Below, in pieces: positions 1-9,160 of a stretch of DNA of 64,000 bases. Numbering within the stretch: position 1 is the stretch's first letter; each line of letters opens with the position of its first letter. The translations under genes were made by a program, and so were the position numbers. The notes beneath the pieces were generated by a model. It was not told the origin of the DNA. It made no database searches and saw only the letters and a program-made list of their open reading frames with translations. Location of the stretch: the NCBI GenBank assembly GCA_036873755.1, contig JAVTVY010019584.1:17082-81081 (forward strand), in the 5' to 3' direction. This stretch comes from Hanleya hanleyi (lineage: Eukaryota > Mollusca > Polyplacophora > Lepidopleurida > Hanleyidae).

Positions 1-122
1 TCTGCCAAAATTGTTCCTGAGCTAGTTTAATTTGCTCATCTTTGTTGCACCAAAGACTCCTGGAAAATAAGTCCTGGAAAACTCCTGAATTTTTTTTTGC
101 CTGCTGTAAGTGTATGAACACT
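1..122 (+). mobile_element. Non-autonomous TIR element fragment ('CAGGGTTCATA' family), right end
   Basis: Matches the right part of elements at 4951, 14576 and 35907: 'ttgttcctgaact', 'atttgctcatctttgtt', 'gactcctggaaaa', ending 'gtgtatgaacactg'. The left part lies outside the window. Complete copies start CAGGGTTCAT and end ATGAACCCTG, which recalls hAT-type ends; the superfamily call is an inference. Confidence 0.65.
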
Positions 123-416
123 GAATTAATCTCAGGCACTTTTGAAAAAAAAAAAAAAAATGACGAAGGAGGGAGGCTTTGTTTTTTTACCAAATTCTCA
201 CCAATTTTGGTGCAGCCCTACATACAGGTCACCCAATAAATAGTCTGTATAAATTATAAATTTACAGCTCTCATTCAAAGATAACTGTTGCTCTGATAAA
301 TAAAGTTAGTTCGGAGCAGAAATGGAATGTGTTCACAGATGAGACACACAGAGTGGAGTATGGAGTGATGGAACCCAAGCGCATTGTATTCTGCTGACAA
401 ATGCATTAACTCTTTG
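123..416. other. No gene seen; AT-rich sequence
   Basis: Contains a poly-A run near 145-160. I see no exon, RNA gene or clear repeat here. Confidence 0.5.
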
Positions 417-689
417 CCTACGGAATAAATATTCATGACTGGATGGAAGACTACGACAAGCCATTGTGAGCGGCTCCTTTTACGTAGATGTCGCCGGCTT
501 ATAATTTTTGCATAATTTTACATAATTTGCATAATTAAAAAAAAATAAAAAGACAATGAGAGCTGCTGTGAGTGGCTCCCGTTACATGAATTTCCACCGG
601 AGAGCCGATGTCACCGGCATATAATTTATGCATAATTTTATATGATTTGTGTAATTTATTCCATCCAGTCATGAATATTATTCCGTAGG
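417..689. mobile_element. Small TIR element
   Basis: Left end 'cctacggaataaatattc' followed by 'atgactggatgga' is mirrored by the right end 'tccatccagtcatgaatatt' then 'attccgtagg', a terminal inverted repeat of about 32 bases with one indel. The inside holds two diverged direct copies of a 'gtgag(c/t)ggctcc...tataattt(a/t)tgcataatttta' block. No coding capacity. Confidence 0.7.
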
Positions 690-759
690 GGAATTTATGT
701 AACAGGATCTGCTCACAGCGGCTTTTCATAGTCAGTGAGTTAAAGAAGAATATGTCTTT

Positions 760-985
760 TCAATGTGATTTTTGTTCAGGAACTTGAACTATTAAATTCT
801 CCATAAAGAATGTGTCATACAGAAATAATCCATTCAATGTGATAGTTTGGGCCGAGTTTACGTTGCGGGCAGTGGCTGTAGGATGCCACCATGTTTGTTT
901 TTTGAAAGCGAAAGTTGGCAGTGAGGCTGTTTTTATTACATGTGAGAGGCAACATCATTGGTAGCATCACAACGTCTTCGCCAGA
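760..985 (+). repeat. Interspersed repeat shared with 5790-6170
   Basis: 'ccattcaatgtgatag...' followed by 'ttacgttgcgggcagtggctg', 'gccaccat' and 'gtttgt...gaaagcgaa' also occur, diverged, around 5815-5862 and 6068-6165, where a SINE has split the copy. Confidence 0.5.
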
Positions 986-1191
986 ACACAGTCGCTACAT
1001 CTACTCAACTTGGGCATCATTCTCCCTCCGACCCTGACGTAATTTTACCTCAACTCTAATTGCAGTGTCCTGCAGTTGGTTAGCGCGAAATAAAAATTCT
1101 ATTCCTGTGAAGCACGTTAATTCACGTTCAGACCAGTTCACCTTTAATGCAAAAAAGTGAAAAATGATCATATTAATTAATTTCCTTGCAG

Positions 1192-1454
1192 TAGTTACGA
1201 CAACCACACCCACAACCACCGAATCTACGACAACAACACCAACCATAACAACTCCACCGCCAGTCGTGTGTCCGGAAGGTCATATTTACACACACTGTTT
1301 GAAGCATAGGACGTGTGAGAACATCGAAGACGAATTAGTCGGGGATTGTAAGAGGGGATGTCAGTGTCCATACGACATGGTCTCCCTCAACCATACATGT
1401 ATTCTGCCATACCAGTGCCCATGTTATCACGTACCCACCCAGCGTGTTTATAAG
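1192..1454 (+). CDS. Mucin exon 1 (of window): Thr-rich stretch + TIL domain
   Basis: Acceptor 'ttccttgcag' at 1191, donor 'aag|gtaaag' after 1454; phase 1 in, phase 0 out. The first ~25 residues are almost all Thr/Pro/Ser, a probable O-glycosylated spacer. A trypsin-inhibitor-like Cys-rich (TIL) domain follows: VCPEGHIY, HRTC, CKRGCQCP, and a closing QCPCYH. The CxxGCxCP signature and cysteine spacing fit TIL modules of VWF/mucin-type proteins, where they normally follow a VWD-C8 unit; that unit would lie upstream of the window. Reading on past 1454 gives only a short intronic extension. Confidence 0.85.
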
Positions 1455-2496
1455 GTAAAGTATCCTCAACACATTACAAAGAACTATCTCTCTAGAATGG
1501 AGGTAAAAAGGTCATTTTTCCCCCAATAAATCCAGAATATATCGAACTTATAGACACCCGCCATATGTGACCATGGACATATATATCCGCATCGGATGGT
1601 ATTAAAAATACAAATTGTGTACTTAATTCGACAAGAAAGTTCTCAATTAAAATTAGACTATGCACACATTCGCTCGAAAATCACTGTTACAACATTTGAC
1701 AATACATAAGCTGAGTCGCCTGAAGATTTTGGAGTGTTATGGTACATCAGTCAAAAGTTATTAAGTAAAAATGACCTTTTTTACCTCCAATTTAAAGAGG
1801 TAGAGGTAGAGGTAGAGAGAGGTCTCGAACCTGCTCAAAATATTCTTCAATTTTCTGGATAAGATCGTCAGTTACTTTTATCAAAATTTTATACATCACA
1901 GTAAGTAATAAACTCTCTCGATACACTCACTATGAAATAAGTGTACACTGCAAAATTACTAAATGTACTACAGACTGAAGTAAATCAGTGAATATATGAT
2001 GGTACATACTCAATTTGTTCAGGGAGATTCTCAAATTGGGGTATGGTAGGAATGGGCATATGCCATGCAAAAACTGATGGCTTAATTGCTATATGCTCAT
2101 CTAAAACAGGTGCAGGAACACTGGTACACTGTTAGGAATGCAATCTGACTAAAACCAGATAAAAACAGAACCTGCTCTTCATCTGACATGTCCTGAAAAA
2201 GATCTGAGACCAACACCCCCATTTCTGTGTTCAAAAACCAAGGTCTCAGCATATCAAGGTCAGGCACATACCACAGAGCCGGGTTATCTGTCCCCACTTC
2301 CCCTTTTAAACTTTACCATGAGGGAGCAACCAGTATACAGTACATGTATGTTATATGTAAAACTCAACTTCTCATACATTTTAACTTGTTTCATCAGATC
2401 AATATTTGATTCTAGAAAACATGATGATATTCGATCAGAATAAATGGAATTTATATCTGTCGAACAATTTCGAGAGAGATTTCTCTGGTCATAATA
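1455..2496. other. Intron sequence, no recognisable feature
   Basis: AT-rich intron following exon 1. Only a short 'agaggt' run near 1795-1825 stands out. Short ORFs on both strands show no family motif. Confidence 0.5.
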
Positions 2497-2950
2497 TCAT
2501 GAGGTCAACTCGTCTCCCCGGCGCAGCTGTGGTCTGAGCTTTTCAAACCTACATCCATAAATTGAGGAGAAGCTCTGATTGGACAGAACTAGCAGAAGGA
2601 TACGTTGAGTGTGAAAAAGAGAACAGTAAAAGAAATAGTGGTCCACATTCTCATCGGGATGTCCACAGCTGCATTGAGATATGTCGGAACTCAAATTTTC
2701 AAATAAGCATCTTTTGAGCTTGCTGCAACTGTGAGTCAGCAGAGTAAAACATCATCTTTTTGAGAACAAACACAATGGATTGTGTATTAGAAACATAATT
2801 AATAACTTGCATTTGAAAGCAATAAGAGAGGGTAAATTCTGAACAGCTGCTGGTAGGGCGTTCCAATTATGAACCATGGCTGGAAAAAAGGATCCCTGAA
2901 GTAACTCAATTGACACGGGGCATTGATTTAGGAGAATTTTTTCCTTCAAC
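2497..2950 (-). mobile_element. Non-LTR retrotransposon (LINE) C-terminal relic
   Basis: Read on the minus strand, the piece at 2950-2752 encodes LLQGSFFPAMVHNWNALPAA, matching the SFFPxTIxxWNxLP motif near the C-terminus of reverse transcriptases of Jockey/CR1-like LINEs. Further along, 2694-2497 gives CSCGHPDENVDHYFFYC, the usual C-terminal zinc-knuckle (CxCGxxxExxxHxxxxC). The two parts lie in different frames with stops, so it is dead. It sits in the intron just before exon 2, antisense to the mucin gene. Confidence 0.75.
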
Positions 2951-2993
2951 GAGCATGATGATGGATCTTTTTGTTCTCTATTCCTTGATACAG

Positions 2994-3087
2994 CTTGGAG
3001 AGCGATTCGAAGGGGACGTAAGCAAGTGTGAGACTGGAGTGTGTACTCCAGGTGGAATTGAATACGAATATACACAATGTCATGGAG
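2994..3087 (+). CDS. Mucin exon 2: VWC-like connecting segment
   Basis: Acceptor 'ttgatacag' ends at 2993; donor 'gga g|gtaggt' follows 3087. Phase 0 in matches exon 1 and phase 1 out matches exon 3. It encodes 31 residues beginning LGERFEGDVSKCETGVCTPGG and ending with a further cysteine. Such a CxxxxC..GG piece between two TIL domains is typical of the VWC-like (E') segments in mucin/VWF-type assemblies. It is too short to be a full domain. A LINE fragment on the opposite strand ends about 45 bases upstream of the acceptor. Confidence 0.8.
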
Positions 3088-3419
3088 GTAGGTCATCACA
3101 GTTAAAGGTCAACTGCAATCTGCATCGCTTCTCTGCTCTTGTTTAACGCCAATTTGTGGCATCACTTCAGACCACTTGGAAATCTGAAATTCAGCTGGGC
3201 TTGGGGTACCAACTGTTTAAAAGCTTCCAGCGGACAAAAAATACTATCATTATTTAACGGACATTCCATGCCATGAAGAACTCACAGTGAAACATATGTT
3301 AATATGTTATAGATTTTAAGATTGTAAGAGATTCTTTTTATCGATCAACTACTTTAGAAGATCTCTTTAGTCAAGTAAAAGAAGTCAATTTTAGGGTAAT
3401 TTTAGAGAAATCGTGTTGT

Positions 3420-3472
3420 GTTGATCAATTTTAGATTACTGGGTTTGATCAATTTTAGATTACTGGGTTTGT
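3420..3472 (+). repeat. 24-base direct repeat, two copies
   Basis: 'gatcaattttagattactgg' followed by 'gttt' occurs twice head to tail. Simple local duplication. Confidence 0.7.
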
Positions 3473-3511
3473 TAACTTGTTTTGCTGACATAATTAGAAT
3501 TTCGTTTGATC

Positions 3512-3584
3512 ATCGCTATATAGCTGAGATATTGCTGAGCACGCAACATTAAACCTTAATTCTCTCTCTCTCTCTCTCTCACAG
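3512..3584 (+). mobile_element. SINE-like tail ending in (CT)n at the exon 3 acceptor
   Basis: 'cgctatatagctgagatatt' then 'gctgagcacgcaacattaaa' and a (CT)n run. The same tail, with 'gctgaaatattgctga...gacgttaaaccttaattctctct', occurs near 48630-48700. Its pyrimidine end runs straight into 'cacag|' of exon 3. Confidence 0.65.
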
Positions 3585-3859
3585 AATGTGAGTACCCACG
3601 TGTATGGAGCCAATGTTACTGCGAAAAGACATGCTTAGTCCAAGAACACGTCTGTGACTTGGAAGCCTGCATTCCGGGATGTGCCTGTCCTGCAAACACC
3701 TTCTTCAATGGGACAGACTGTGTTGAGACCTGCCCCTGTTATTACAACGGCAACCCCATAGCACCTGACTCCTCTGACATGGTATCGGAATGTGAACTTT
3801 GTACCTGTACCAATGACACCTTACACTGCAGCGAAGTTTGTGATATCACGTGTTCACCA
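3585..3859 (+). CDS. Mucin exon 3: TIL domain + first part of VWC
   Basis: Acceptor '(ct)n cacag' ends at 3584; donor 'cca|gtaagt' follows 3859; phase 1 in, phase 0 out. The first ~50 residues form a second TIL domain (CEYPRVWSQCYCEKTC, then the hallmark CIPGCACP, then CVETCPCYY). The remainder is the N-terminal half of a von Willebrand C module (CELCTCTNDTLHC...CDITC), completed in exon 4. These disulfide-rich modules usually mediate multimer assembly in extracellular mucins. The polypyrimidine tract of its acceptor is a (CT)n run at the end of a SINE-like tail. Confidence 0.9.
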
Positions 3860-3894
3860 GTAAGTTTCTCTGTGATATCCAGCTGTTTTGTTTA

Positions 3895-4170
3895 AGTTTT
3901 TCTGTGATATTCGATGTTCACCTGCGAGTTTTTCTGTGATATTCGATGTTCAACTGCGAGTTTTTCTGTGATATTCGATGTTCCACTGCGAGTTTTTCTG
4001 TGATATTCAGTATTTCTGTGATATTCAGTATTTCTGTGCAAGTTGATCTCTGCTATCACCTGTTTATCTGTATAATGTTTTCTGTGATATCCATTGTTTT
4101 GTTCTAAGTTTTTCTGTGATATTCTGTATTCAATTGTGAGTTTTTCTGTGATCTACCGTGTTCAGTGGTG
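3895..4170 (+). repeat. Minisatellite, ~33-base unit
   Basis: Repeats of 'gtttttctgtgatattcgat' followed by 'gttcaactgcga', degenerating toward the end. Lies right after exon 3 and its donor-proximal sequence ('gtaagtttctctgtgatat') looks like a unit, so the array may have grown from the splice-donor region. Confidence 0.75.
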
Positions 4171-4268
4171 ATCTCTGATATCCCCTGTTTACCTGTAAGT
4201 CTTCTGTGATATCCAGTTTTCGTGTAGTTCTGTGATGTGGTGTTTATTTGAATTGCTGAAACATCTGC

Positions 4269-4595
4269 AGGTGGTTGGGTGGGTACAGGTTCCTGTTCCT
4301 GTTGCTTCAATGCATTTTGCTGAGAAGCAACAGGAACTTGATAATGTGATGTCTAGCACTGTAATATTACTTGTCTTTATTGCACCATGTAAGTGTCCTA
4401 TCTGTGTCTTGTGTGCTGTCCTAAGTGTTTTATAGGGTGGATGGAGGGTGTCTGGTTCCATGCTGCTTCAAAGATTTCTTCTTTGAAGTAGCAGGAACGC
4501 AACTTGGCTGGGTGGGGCTTAGTTGGTTCATCACAATATAGCTGAAATATTGTTGAAAGCGATGTTAAATTCTATTCACTCACTCACTCACTCTG
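4269..4595 (+). repeat. Interspersed element with (CACT)n tail, copy A
   Basis: Body 'gtggttgggtgg...ttttgctgagaagcaacagg' through 'gatttcttctttgaagtagc' matches a second copy at 44408-44657. Here it continues into 'cacaatatagctgaaatatt', 'gttaaattctattcactcac'. The tail is the one shared by the SINEs in this window. Confidence 0.65.
4408..4520. repeat. Conserved core of the copy A/copy B element
   Basis: Includes an imperfect inverted pair around 'aagatttcttctttgaagta' and is the best-conserved part between this copy and 44525-44640. No protein or RNA function can be assigned. Confidence 0.4.
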
Positions 4596-4950
4596 ATATC
4601 CCTGTTTACCTGTAAGTTTCTGTGATATCGTGCAGTTCTGTGATGTGGTGTTCATTTGAATTGCTGGAACATCTTGAATTTCCTTTGTGGCTCTCTGTCA
4701 TATGAATACCAAGGTTCGTACACATCACTGAAACTCTGGAAAATCCGTGAATTTCCCAAATCCAATTTCCAGGCCTTGAAATTCCAAGAATTTAAGTACA
4801 GTTTGTTGCAGATGAAGACAAGAATGCATGTGTAGGAATAAATAGGTGTATCAAACAGAGATAACAATTTGAATAAAATGTTAATCCAAAGACTGGGGGT
4901 GGGCATGCCTCTAACCATCCACTCTAAACCAGGGCACAGTTGTCTCTCTG

Positions 4951-5511
4951 CAGGGTTCATAAGCCTCTTGGAAAGTCCTTAAAAATTCAGGAATTTAATG
5001 CTTAAAATGAAAGTTAAACTCCTGAAAGAACTACACAGTGGTCTTCTGGGAGAACCAGCGATCTGATACCACACGTTACTGTGCCAAAATTTGTTCCCGA
5101 ACTTCAGTAGGAAGCTTCTTTGAAATTGGGGCATACTAGCTAGGAACTGGCATAAGGCATTCCAAACAGAGTGGCATGGTGTGCCGTGTTGGAACTCCTA
5201 AGAACTCCATGCCAAACAGTTTGGAACTCGGCAGACAAAGGATGGCTTATGCCATACCATGCAGCGGCATGAGGGGAATGGCCTGGAACTCTAATCCATC
5301 CAGATCAGAACACCAAACTGGGCATGGTGTATCCCATTTGAATAACCGGCATATGCCATCTGTACCAGGGAACTCAATTCCTAATTTCAAGAAGCTCCCT
5401 TAATTTGCTCATCTTTGTTGCAAGTTATTGTGCTGAAGACTCCTGGAAAATGAAAATTATTGAACTGGAAAATTCCTGGAATTTCTTCCTGCTGTAAGTG
5501 TATGAACCCTG
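4951..5511 (+). mobile_element. 'CAGGGTTCATA' TIR element, complete but interrupted
   Basis: Starts 'cagggttcataagcctcttg' and ends 'gtaagtgtatgaaccctg'. The inside matches other copies ('ggagaaccagcgatctgat', 'tttgttcccgaacttc', 'atttgctcatctttgttg'), but another TIR element (5109-5400) interrupts it. The flanks 'gagataacaatttgaataaa' at ~4858 and ~5512 are near-copies, so a larger duplication may surround it. Confidence 0.7.
5109..5400. mobile_element. TIR element ('GGGAGCTTCTTGAAATT' family), copy 1
   Basis: Ends 'gaagcttctttgaaattggg' and 'ctaatttcaagaagctccct' are inverted repeats. The inside carries palindromic 'ggcatatgcc/ggcataagg' and 'gttccaa' motifs shared with copies at 11651 and 52240. 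Inserted inside the element at 4951; a TA sits at both junctions, pointing to a TA-type target site. Confidence 0.7.
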
Positions 5512-5594
5512 GAGATAACAATTTGAATAAACCTGTCATTCCCGAGATTGGGGTTGGACATGTCTCTGACCATCCTCTCTAAATCAGGGCCCGT

Positions 5595-5790
5595 TATCTA
5601 TATGCTGTTTTTGGGGTGCATCATGGGATATCTTTCAGTTTTAAAGCATTTGATTGGTCAATTCAAATTTTCAAAAAGAAATCTGAGGTTTTCATTTGTC
5701 TGTGAAGAAAATCCAGCCAATGACACAGTTCTTATCAAAGGAGAAATCTTCTCAACGCGATTTTTCTTCGGGAATTCGCCCTACAAATGC
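5595..5790 (-). repeat. Interspersed repeat, inverted relative to 14390-14575
   Basis: 'gcatcatgggatatctttca', 'gcatttgattggtcaattca' and 'gaaaatccagccaatgaca' match the reverse complement of 'tatcccatgatgcattc', 'taccaatcaaatgtttt' and 'tgtgattggctgg' at 14450-14575. Confidence 0.55.
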
Positions 5791-5862
5791 TCCGTGAAAT
5801 AAGGGGCTCACGAAATAATGCATTCAATGTAATAATTTTGGATGTGCTTACATTGCGAGGAG

Positions 5863-6067
5863 GTCATGGTAAGAATAGGCCTCAGCTCCTCAGACAGCTT
5901 GTCATAAGAGGCGACTAACTGAGGCACCCTTGGGGTTCCCGGGTGTGAAAAGGAATAGGACCCCACCCATGTGATTCCTAGGTGTGAAAAGGAATAGGAC
6001 CCAATGTCGTGATATGACTGAAATATAATTGAAAGTGACGTTAAATCATATTCACTCACTCACTCAC
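5863..6067 (+). mobile_element. SINE with (CACT)n tail and 14-base target-site duplication
   Basis: The body 'aataggcctcagctcctcag', 'cataagaggcgactaactg', 'gggttcccgggtgtgaaaag' ends in 'gatatgactgaaatataatt', 'gacgttaaatcatattcact' and (CACT)n. The sequence 'tacattgcgaggag' flanks it on both sides (5849-5862 and 6068-6081), a clean 14-base target-site duplication. I associate this body and tail with abalone sequences. Confidence 0.8.
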
Positions 6068-6272
6068 TACATTGCGAGGAGTGACTGTATGGCACCACCA
6101 TATTTGTATATGGAAGCGAGGCTCTACGGGCAGTGATGTTCTCGTTCCATGCGACATAACAGCGACTGACTGCCTATAAATTTGTTCTTGTAAAATTATT
6201 TCATGAAGTTGCTCTCACTGGTGTTGTGATAACATTGACAATATATATATATATTTTTTTTTTGTTACCAAG

Positions 6273-6368
6273 GGATACAAACTATTGAATGATGATACAG
6301 ATGATGGTGTATGCTGTAGATGTGTCCCAGAAAACAAATGTGAACAACCCGCAGGAATATTCCGTAAT
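6273..6368 (+). CDS. Mucin exon 4: end of first VWC domain
   Basis: Acceptor 'ttgttaccaag' ends at 6272; donor 'aat|gtaagt' follows 6368; phase 0 on both sides. It encodes GYKLLNDD...GVCCRC, the C-terminal half of the VWC begun in exon 3 (the CCxC motif closes the module), then a short CxQPAGIFRN segment leading into exon 5. The exon is only 96 bases; support comes from phase agreement on both sides and the VWC motif completing across the junction. A 5S-headed SINE begins about 27 bases after the donor. Confidence 0.85.
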
Positions 6369-6395
6369 GTAAGTGTATATACACCCTTACCTCAT

Positions 6396-6630
6396 GTACG
6401 GCAGATCACATTGGGCACAATGGTTCTCGGCAGATCACCGAAGTTAAGCAACGTTGAGCTCAGTCAATACTTGGATGAGTGACCGGGTGCTGTACTGGCT
6501 GGGCTGATCAGTGTCCAGGATAATAGGAACTGTGGACACTCTCATGTTCTGGCACATGTAGGTATCGGTCATCGTGATATGACTGAAGAATGTTCGAAAT
6601 AACGTTAAATCCTACTCACTCACTCTCTCA
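6396..6630 (+). mobile_element. 5S rRNA-headed SINE
   Basis: The head looks like 5S rRNA: 'tacggcagatcac', 'ggttctcggcagatcaccga' then 'agttaagcaacgttgagct', 'agtacttggatg'-like 'aatacttggatgagtgaccg' and 'ggtgctgtact'. These cover the A-box and C-box promoter part. A unique body follows, then 'cgtgatatgactgaagaatg', 'aacgttaaatcctactcact' and (CACT)n. It is a SINE3-like (5S-derived) element and not a functional 5S gene. Confidence 0.8.
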
Positions 6631-7192
6631 TCAGGGCCTTGAAGTAATTAGAGTTTCCCTAATGTCAATTATATTTAGAACAATAGATTAAACCCTGATG
6701 ACTTGTGCATTCATTCATCTGCATGACAGATGATGGCTTATCCAGAAATCTAGCATCGCTTATGTAACACGAAACTTATTAAACGTCAACGTATAGTACA
6801 TGTGCCGCAAGGCGTGAAGTCCTACATGTTACCTGATACACCAAATTGAAGCTTGCTCTTCCAGGGACCTCACACTGGCAATTAAGTTGATGTTGTGTTA
6901 CATGCCGGAGGTGACATGGTAATTTAATTGTATTACGATCCCCACCTGCCATTTAATTGTCATGGATGTTGGGGGCCCATATTGCATCATGGGATAGAAG
7001 TGGGATAAAACATCATCAGGTATCAGGCCTATTGATTGATTCTGCGCATGTACTGGGTTGTGTTAGCCTCTTGCATAAATTTCCGAATAGTAGAATTTGT
7101 TTTCTGTCTATAAGTGATACGGTAATCCTTCGAATGATTAAATTAAATTGATTAGAACGAGATGTTGACAAAATTGTTTGATATCCTGCAGA
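6631..7192. other. Intron sequence, nothing recognised
   Basis: No exon-like stretch with matching phase, no TIR or tandem repeat was found here. Confidence 0.45.
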
Positions 7193-7340
7193 TAATCCAT
7201 TATTTCTTCATTATTTCTCCATTATTTCTTCATTATTTCTCCAGTATTTCTTCATTATTTCTCCATTATTTCTCCATTATTTCTTCATTATTTCTCCATT
7301 ATTTCTTCATTATTTCTCCATTATTTCTCCATTATTTCAA
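7193..7340 (+). repeat. Minisatellite of 'ttcattatttctccattatt' type
   Basis: 11/22-base units alternating 'attatttcttc' and 'attatttctcc'. Open in one frame as an IFHYFS-like repeat, which is only a by-product. Confidence 0.85.
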
Positions 7341-7599
7341 TGAGTTTAGAGGTTGATCAAATTCCTAAGAACAGCCGATTGAATTTTGTCCCTAAAATTG
7401 GGGGTGATTGAATTTCGATAGCGGGATTGAAGTATTAGAGGAGTAAACTTGTTGACAAGCTAAAGATGTAATCAGTTGTATATTACAACAGGTACAGAAT
7501 GATATATATTTGACCACATCAATCTTGACTTGTGTCTGGTATTCTTGAGGAAATGGGAGAAAATGATGATCAATAATAAATGGCATGGCACGCCGACAG

Positions 7600-7715
7600 C
7601 ACGGCATATCACGAGCACACCCGAATCTTGTTACATATAGATCACTGAAGTTAAGCAACTTTGAGCCTGGCCACCCGGGTGCTGTACTGCTGGGCTGATC
7701 AGTGTCCAGGGTAAT
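7600..7715 (+). mobile_element. Partial 5S-headed SINE
   Basis: 'atagatcactgaagttaagc', 'aactttgagcctgg', 'cacccgggtgctgtactgct' and 'gggctgatcagtgtccaggg' match the 5S-like head and body of the element at 6396. The (CACT)n tail is missing. Confidence 0.65.
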
Positions 7716-8338
7716 AGGAAATGAGGGTGGTGATATCTCCTCCACTGACTGGCCAGCAGTGATATATGGGAAAGTTAATAGTACCCATTGTCACAGAGAC
7801 CGCTAAAAAATTATTTCATGGTAGCACAAGAGACAGGATGGGTCTTTATGTACAGTCAGGGGCTGTCACTGCACTGTAAGTTAGTAGAGCAGCCTGCACA
7901 GCGCAGGTCCTCGACTGCTACAGACCCTGTCTCGACCATCTCAGTAAGCAGTGGCATCACTGCAAGCTTCTTTAAATACCTCTGTGAGAGGGTGCTCCTA
8001 GATGAAAGACGGAATGGCCGGAATAACAACATGGCGAAGCTCACTGAAGTTCGTCAAACCGGAGGAATATTTTCAAATTTCTTCAACTGATATTCTTGAT
8101 TTTGTGTGCATATTACCTCGCTGTTGTCAAATATGAAAACTAGGATGTCCTAGCATGCTTTAATGCTGGACAAAGCGCAGTGGAGAAATTTCTCCGATTT
8201 TGAAGATGATTACCTCTTTAATATAGTAGTCTTTTTCGTTTGGATAATTTTTGGATAACTACAAAGCAAATTTAAATTATAGATTATTATAGATCACAAT
8301 CCAACTGTTTTTTCATGAACCATTGTTCTCACACACAG

Positions 8339-8522
8339 GTGGGTGACACGTGGGCAGAAAACGCCTGTACACAGTGCACGTGTCGCACTGGGGGTATTAT
8401 TGAACGCACCCACATACAGTGTGTTGAGCCGGAATGCTTGGACGGAGAATTGCGAATTCCGTCTGGCAAATGCTGTGCCATCTGCGATCGTACCATCACT
8501 CCAACAACACCAACGGTACCAG
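8339..8522 (+). CDS. Mucin exon 5: second VWC domain
   Basis: Acceptor 'cacacacag' ends at 8338; donor 'cca g|gtgaga' follows 8522; phase 0 in, phase 1 out. It encodes VGDTWAENACTQCTC, then single cysteines in IQCVEPEC and the closing GKCCAIC, the full C-C-C...C...C...CCxC pattern of a VWC module. A short Thr/Pro tail (ITPTTPTVPG) links to the next exon. VWC modules in mucins are usually structural, disulfide-bonded spacers; binding of TGF-beta-type ligands is known for other VWC proteins but cannot be inferred here. Confidence 0.9.
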
Positions 8523-8730
8523 GTGAGACAGGTTCCTTCATTCCAGGATTGCAACAACATTTCTGAAACGTTTCACTCTTTCGTACTTTTCATTGAAAGC
8601 ATGAACAAAGTTACCCAACAAGATAGATGATAAATTCAGGTTTGGTAGCATGCAGAGTACATGCCTCCCATTGACTTTCCCATCATGACTTGAATCATTG
8701 TCAGTCAAAATATCTGCAATATACAGATGT

Positions 8731-9160
8731 GCATGTAACCCTGCATTTGAGGGGAAGTAACCCTGCCTTTGGGGGATGTAACCCTGCCTATAAGGGGAAG
8801 TAACCCTGCCTTTGTGGGAAGTAACCCTGCCTTTGGGGGGAAGTAACCCTGCCTTGGGGGGATGTAACCCTTGCCTATAAGGGGAAGTGACCCTGCCAAA
8901 TAACCCTGCCTTTGGCAGGAAGTAACCCTGCCTTTGACGGGAAGTAACCCTGTCTATGAGGGGAAGTAACCCTGCCTTTGGGAGGGGGGAGAAGTAACCC
9001 TGCCTGTGGGGGGAAGTAACCCTGCCTGTGAGGGGAAGTAACCCTGCCTTTCACGGAAGTAACCCTGCCTATGAGGGGCAGTAACCTTGACGGAACTAAC
9101 CCTGCCTTTGACGGGAAGTAACCCTGCCGTTGAGGGAAAGTAACCCTGCCGTTGAGGGTT
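8731..9160 (+). repeat. 20-base minisatellite, 'ggggaagtaaccctgccttt'
   Basis: About twenty units with point changes and small indels in the intron after exon 5. Runs of Pro-rich ORF on the minus strand are shadows of it. Confidence 0.85.

Noticed and set aside
1164..1191. Start codon at 1164 as the mucin start
   Set aside because: It lies in the intron just before a good acceptor at 1191; the exon is in phase 1 with an upstream exon, so the true start is outside the window.
6396..6520. 5S rRNA gene
   Set aside because: Only parts of 5S are present, with many changes, and the element continues into a SINE body and (CACT)n tail.
7162..7356. Small hydrophobic ORF (IFHYFSxI repeats)
   Set aside because: It is a translation of the 'attatttcttc' minisatellite.
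8731..9160. CRISPR-like repeat array
   Set aside because: Units are contiguous with no unique spacers, and the genome is eukaryotic; it is a minisatellite.
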